Shown here one piece after another: positions 14,340 to 16,925 of a stretch of 16,925 bases of DNA (the stretch's first letter is position 1; every line of letters starts with the position of its first letter). Origin of the DNA: Bacteriovoracaceae bacterium (GTDB taxonomy: Bacteria > Bdellovibrionota > Bacteriovoracia > Bacteriovoracales > Bacteriovoracaceae); contig JAGLCH010000239.1 of NCBI GenBank assembly GCA_023146355.1, positions 1 to 16,925 of the forward strand, in the 5' to 3' direction. Under the pieces are notes generated by a model. That model searched no databases. It had not been told where the DNA came from and saw only the letters and a list, made by a program, of their open reading frames with translations. A program made the translations under genes and the position numbers.

Positions 14340-15719
14340 GGTATTGCGTTTGGTTCTATTAATACTGGTCTACCTAAAGACATCGTTCAGCAGATAATGA
14401 AAGCTGAAAAGATGCCCCTTGTGAATATGGAAAAACGCAAAGGTAAGATCGACAATAAAAAGCAACTGGTTAGTGAACTGACACAGCTTGTTGAAGGGGT
14501 ACGTGATCACCTCGCCAAAAATGCTACCTCAAGAAGCCTTAGAGAATTCAAAACAGACTCCCGTGATGATCTTGTAGGAGTAACGGTAGATAAAAATGTC
14601 GCCCAGCCTGGTACCTATCAGCTCGAAGTAATGCAACTAGCACAAAAATCATCTGCTATGACATCAGGGTTTGAAGATGCCGACGAGAGTTATATCGGTG
14701 TTGGATATATTAATTACAAACTACCAAATGGTGAATCTAAAGAAATTTATGTCGACTCAGAAAATGCATCATTAAATAAAGTCTCTCGCCTCATCAACAA
14801 GGATGCAAATAATGGACTCAGATCTACAGTTGTAAATGACGGTAGTGGCTCTGGTGAGCCATGGAGATTGATTGTTAGTCTCGCAGAAACGGGAGATGAA
14901 AACAATGCAGAGTTTCCCTATTTTTATTTTGTTGATGGTGAAAATGATTTCTATCTTGAATTTGAAAGAGAGGCCCACGACGCAAAAGTAAAGTTGGATG
15001 GATTTGAATTAGAAATCTCAGAGAATAAGGCAAAAGATATTATCCCAGGGGTAACATTAGATCTAAAAAAAGCAGCGCCAGGTGAAGAATTCACCATACA
15101 AATTTCTGAAGATGTCGTTGCCGTTACAGATAAAGTCCAGTCCCTTGTGGAGACAATAAATGGAATCCTCGATTTCGTCCATACTCAAAACAAAATGGAT
15201 GACTCTACAGATACATCACAAACTCTTGGTGGTGATAGCATTCTTCAATCATTAGAAGGGCGTATTCGAGGGACCGTATTCCAAGGAATTGAAACGAAGT
15301 TTGGGCCAAGGCGACTCGGGGACCTAGGTATTACTTTCCAAAAGGATGGTCGTCTTGAACTTGATCCCAAAGTCTTGGAAAATAAATTAAATAAAGGCTA
15401 TGACGAAGTCGCACAAATCCTTACTGGCTACTTCCCTGAAGGGGGACTTAAGACTGAAGGATTTATGGATAAACTTGGTAAAACAGTTAATAACCTACTT
15501 AGATTTCCAGATGGACTTCTTCCATCAAGAAGCAAAGGCCTTCAGAGTAAGATAGATCAAATTGATAGAAGAATTACTGACAAACAAAGAATGCTTGAGC
15601 AGAAAGAAAAAAATTTAAAAAATAAATTTGCACGATTAGAGTCAACAATTTCAGAAATAAAAAGTTCTGGCGCAGGCCTAGCTGGCATGGGCGGCGGCGG
15701 AGTTACCCAACTAGGGTAA
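14337..15719 (+). CDS. fliD: Flagellar filament cap protein FliD (hook-associated protein 2)
   Basis: The 460-residue product is the filament cap that guides flagellin folding at the tip. The N-terminus (about 1-100) fits the FliD N domain, with SINTGLPKDIVQQIMKAEK and a coiled helix, then GTYQLEVMQLAQ. The middle (about 115-235) is a variable acidic beta-rich part. The C domain carries VQSLVETINGILDFVHTQNK, LGDLGITFQKDGRLELD and a final coiled coil (about 405-445, SKIDQIDRRITDKQRMLEQK) that pairs with the N-terminal helix. It is exported by the flagellar type III system and has no Sec signal. The tail ends in a glycine-rich GLAGMGGGG. It starts with TTG after a full AGGAGG. fliS follows after 14 bases and its own chaperone may be the third gene. 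Confidence 0.93.
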   Translation: MGIAFGSINTGLPKDIVQQIMKAEKMPLVNMEKRKGKIDNKKQLVSELTQLVEGVRDHLAKNATSRSLREFKTDSRDDLVGVTVDKNVAQPGTYQLEVMQLAQKSSAMTSGFEDADESYIGVGYINYKLPNGESKEIYVDSENASLNKVSRLINKDANNGLRSTVVNDGSGSGEPWRLIVSLAETGDENNAEFPYFYFVDGENDFYLEFEREAHDAKVKLDGFELEISENKAKDIIPGVTLDLKKAAPGEEFTIQISEDVVAVTDKVQSLVETINGILDFVHTQNKMDDSTDTSQTLGGDSILQSLEGRIRGTVFQGIETKFGPRRLGDLGITFQKDGRLELDPKVLENKLNKGYDEVAQILTGYFPEGGLKTEGFMDKLGKTVNNLLRFPDGLLPSRSKGLQSKIDQIDRRITDKQRMLEQKEKNLKNKFARLESTISEIKSSGAGLAGMGGGGVTQLG

Positions 15720-15733
15720 GTTAGGAGGATAAA

Positions 15734-16135
15734 ATGAGTTACGGTTATGGAGCTTACAAAAAAACATCTGTTAACACAGCAAGTAAAGAGCAGATTCTTT
15801 TAATGTTGTATCAAGCAGCAATTAAAAACTGCAAAAAAGCTGTTGAGAGTATTGAGGCCAAAAATGTCGCCAAAAAAGGTGAGTATATTGGAAAGCTTCA
15901 AGACATCATTATTGAATTAAACAATAGCCTTGATTTTGAAGTTGGAGGTGATGTTGCAACAGAGCTGTCGTCACTTTATGACTACATGCTATTTGCGAGT
16001 ACACAGGCAAACATTAAAATTGATGCTGAACATCTACAGAGTGTACTGGAGATCCTCAATACATTATATGATGGCTGGAAAGAAGCAATTAAGTCACTAA
16101 AAGCTGATGGTCAACTAGAGCAAAGAGCAGGATAA
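15734..16135 (+). CDS. fliS: Flagellar export chaperone FliS
   Basis: This 133-residue all-helical protein matches FliS: YGAYKKTSVNTASKEQILLM at the start, LYQAAIKNCKKAVESIEAKN, then KLQDIIIELNNSLDFEVGGD and LSSLYDYMLFASTQANIK. These are the four helices that hold the flagellin C-terminus in the cytoplasm and stop early polymerisation. Its length is typical (about 125-135). A strong AGGAGG (15723-15728) lies 5 bases before the ATG. It sits between fliD and a FliT-like gene in the same operon. Confidence 0.95.
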   Translation: MSYGYGAYKKTSVNTASKEQILLMLYQAAIKNCKKAVESIEAKNVAKKGEYIGKLQDIIIELNNSLDFEVGGDVATELSSLYDYMLFASTQANIKIDAEHLQSVLEILNTLYDGWKEAIKSLKADGQLEQRAG

Positions 16136-16139
16136 AACT

Positions 16140-16553
16140 ATGCTCGACAAGATCATCCAATCAATTATGCGCTATACGGTGCTAATGGATAAAATTAAAA
16201 ATCAAGCGATGACTACTTATCGAGACGCTCTAGAAAATAGTATCGAGAGTGTAGTCCTCGGCATTGAAAATAGAAATAGGATGATATCCTCTGCTACAAA
16301 ACTGCAGGGAGAAATAGTCACACTAGTTGAAGAGTTTTCAAAGTCAGAGGACTCCAGTAAAACCGATTATCTTGATCAGTTAATGACGATATGGGGTGCT
16401 GATATACAAAAGTTCATCAGCACTCTTACTCGCTTCGATGAAGAAATCACAAGTGTTCTCTCCTTTCAAAAAGAGAGGACCTCTAAACAAATCAACAACC
16501 TATACCAAGAAAAAGATCGAGTACGACGTTTTAATCTAAACTCTGTACGATAA
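16140..16553 (+). CDS. Small helical protein in the fliT position (possible FliD chaperone)
   Basis: This 137-residue protein is predicted to be almost wholly alpha-helical, with charged heptad-like segments (YTVLMDKIKNQAMTTYRDAL, then TRFDEEITSVLSFQKERTSK) and no signal peptide or membrane segment. It starts 4 bases after the fliS stop, with AGGA inside the fliS end serving as ribosome binding site, so it is cotranslated with fliS. In many flagellated bacteria the order is fliD-fliS-fliT, and FliT is a small helical chaperone for FliD. I see no sequence motif that proves FliT, which is poorly conserved, so the call comes from position, size and fold. It is the last gene before a 154-base spacer. 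Confidence 0.6.
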   Translation: MLDKIIQSIMRYTVLMDKIKNQAMTTYRDALENSIESVVLGIENRNRMISSATKLQGEIVTLVEEFSKSEDSSKTDYLDQLMTIWGADIQKFISTLTRFDEEITSVLSFQKERTSKQINNLYQEKDRVRRFNLNSVR

Positions 16554-16603
16554 GTCTCTAATACCCGATCAATACAGACTTGATACACAAAATGGAAACC
16601 TAT

Positions 16604-16640
16604 CAATATTGACTCCAGGCCTAATATAAGAGACAATATT
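16604..16640 (+). promoter_or_regulatory. Promoter candidate flanked by CAATATT repeats, upstream of the Maf gene
   Basis: TTGACT (16609-16614, five of six -35 positions) and GACAAT (16632-16637, four of six -10 positions) are 17 bases apart. CAATATT occurs at 16604-16610 and again at 16634-16640, exactly 30 bases apart, overlapping each box. AATATTG (16605-16611) and the second copy also form an inverted repeat. This could be an operator. The rest of the spacer (16554-16603) shows nothing I can name. Confidence 0.3.
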
Positions 16641-16653
16641 ATGAAGTATGATG

Positions 16654-16674
16654 GTGTCAAAGATTGACGCTTTT
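16654..16674 (+). terminator. Weak terminator-like hairpin after the fliD-fliS operon
   Basis: GTGTCAA (16654-16660) pairs with TTGACGC (16664-16670), seven pairs including one G-T, around a 3-base AGA loop, followed by only four T. It may end the fliD operon partially or act as a leader hairpin for the Maf gene if the promoter just upstream is real. Confidence 0.35.
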
Positions 16675-16707
16675 CGGCCCTTACGTTTACCTCAGGAGGA
16701 GGTTGTT

Positions 16708-16925
16708 ATGGCGAAAAACAAATCCCTGAAAATGATCATTTCAAAGAGTGGTATTGCTGTTCCAGTTGTGAACGGAATATATTTGCATTCAGAATTCGAT
16801 CCAATCCAAGAGGCCAAAAAATTTGCAAAATCTCTTTCTTCTCAAATCAAATGCAATAATAGAATTCTCGTCTTTGGGTTGGGTCTTGGCTATCATATAG
16901 ATGAAATCGTGAATTTAATGTGTCT
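16708..16925 (+). CDS. Maf-type motility-associated glycosyltransferase, N-terminal part (runs off window)
   Basis: Only the first 72 codons are present. The visible protein has the opening typical of the Maf/DUF115 (MptE-like) family: a strand-turn stretch IAVPVVNGIYLHSEFDPIQE with the S-x-x-DP-x-x-E pattern, then RILVFGLGLGYHIDEI, the glycine-rich GLGLGYH motif. Maf proteins transfer pseudaminic or legionaminic acid to flagellin serines and threonines in the cytoplasm before export. Location next to fliD-fliS supports this. The ATG at 16708 has a strong AGGAGGAGG about 6 bases upstream. The catalytic domain lies outside the window, so the exact sugar and even intactness cannot be judged. 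Confidence 0.8.
   Translation, partial: MAKNKSLKMIISKSGIAVPVVNGIYLHSEFDPIQEAKKFAKSLSSQIKCNNRILVFGLGLGYHIDEIVNLMC

Overview
The window looks like chromosomal DNA of an AT-rich Gram-negative, flagellated bacterium. Evidence for this is a signal peptidase I, exported proteins, a FliD-FliS flagellar cap cluster followed by a Maf-type flagellin glycosyltransferase, dense gene packing, strong AGGAGG ribosome binding sites and frequent GTG/TTG starts. The gene style resembles predatory Bdellovibrionota (Bacteriovorax/Halobacteriovorax-like), but that is an inference and no marker gene in the window proves it. I found no tRNA, rRNA, CRISPR, insertion sequence or prophage gene.

Region 1 (1-5692, minus strand) is a tightly packed run. 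In transcription order it holds an RqcH-like NFACT protein, an exported LolA-like protein, an RlmI-type 23S rRNA methyltransferase, a MoxR AAA+ ATPase, a DUF58 protein and the start of an exported protein cut by the window edge. The last three form a Bat/MoxR-type envelope module.

Region 2 (5691-8069, plus strand) is a full-length MutS2 with ATPase and Smr domains. Its ATG overlaps the ATG of the RqcH-like gene on the other strand (CATG). A good sigma70-type promoter sits so close that the mutS2 mRNA would be leaderless. In Bacillus, MutS2 splits collided ribosomes and RqcH tails the stalled peptide on the freed 50S subunit, so this head-to-head pair may be a ribosome-rescue unit.

Region 3 (8066-12377, minus strand) holds, in transcription order, an inositol-monophosphatase-family phosphatase, a sigma54 activator without a sensor domain, the rRNA methyltransferase RlmE, a small single-domain penicillin-binding transpeptidase and signal peptidase I. 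The last four overlap or nearly abut and are probably cotranscribed.

Region 4 (12378-12590) is a 213-bp spacer with a cluster of DnaA-box-like 9-mers, all in one orientation. It is followed by a minus-strand gene for a large unrecognised membrane protein (12591-14072).

Region 5 (14073-16925, plus strand) starts with a spacer that holds an orphan terminator hairpin and a promoter. Then come fliD, fliS, a FliT-position helical protein, a spacer with a repeat-flanked promoter candidate, and the start of a Maf-family glycosyltransferase. Together these make the filament cap, its chaperones and probably the flagellin glycosylation enzyme.
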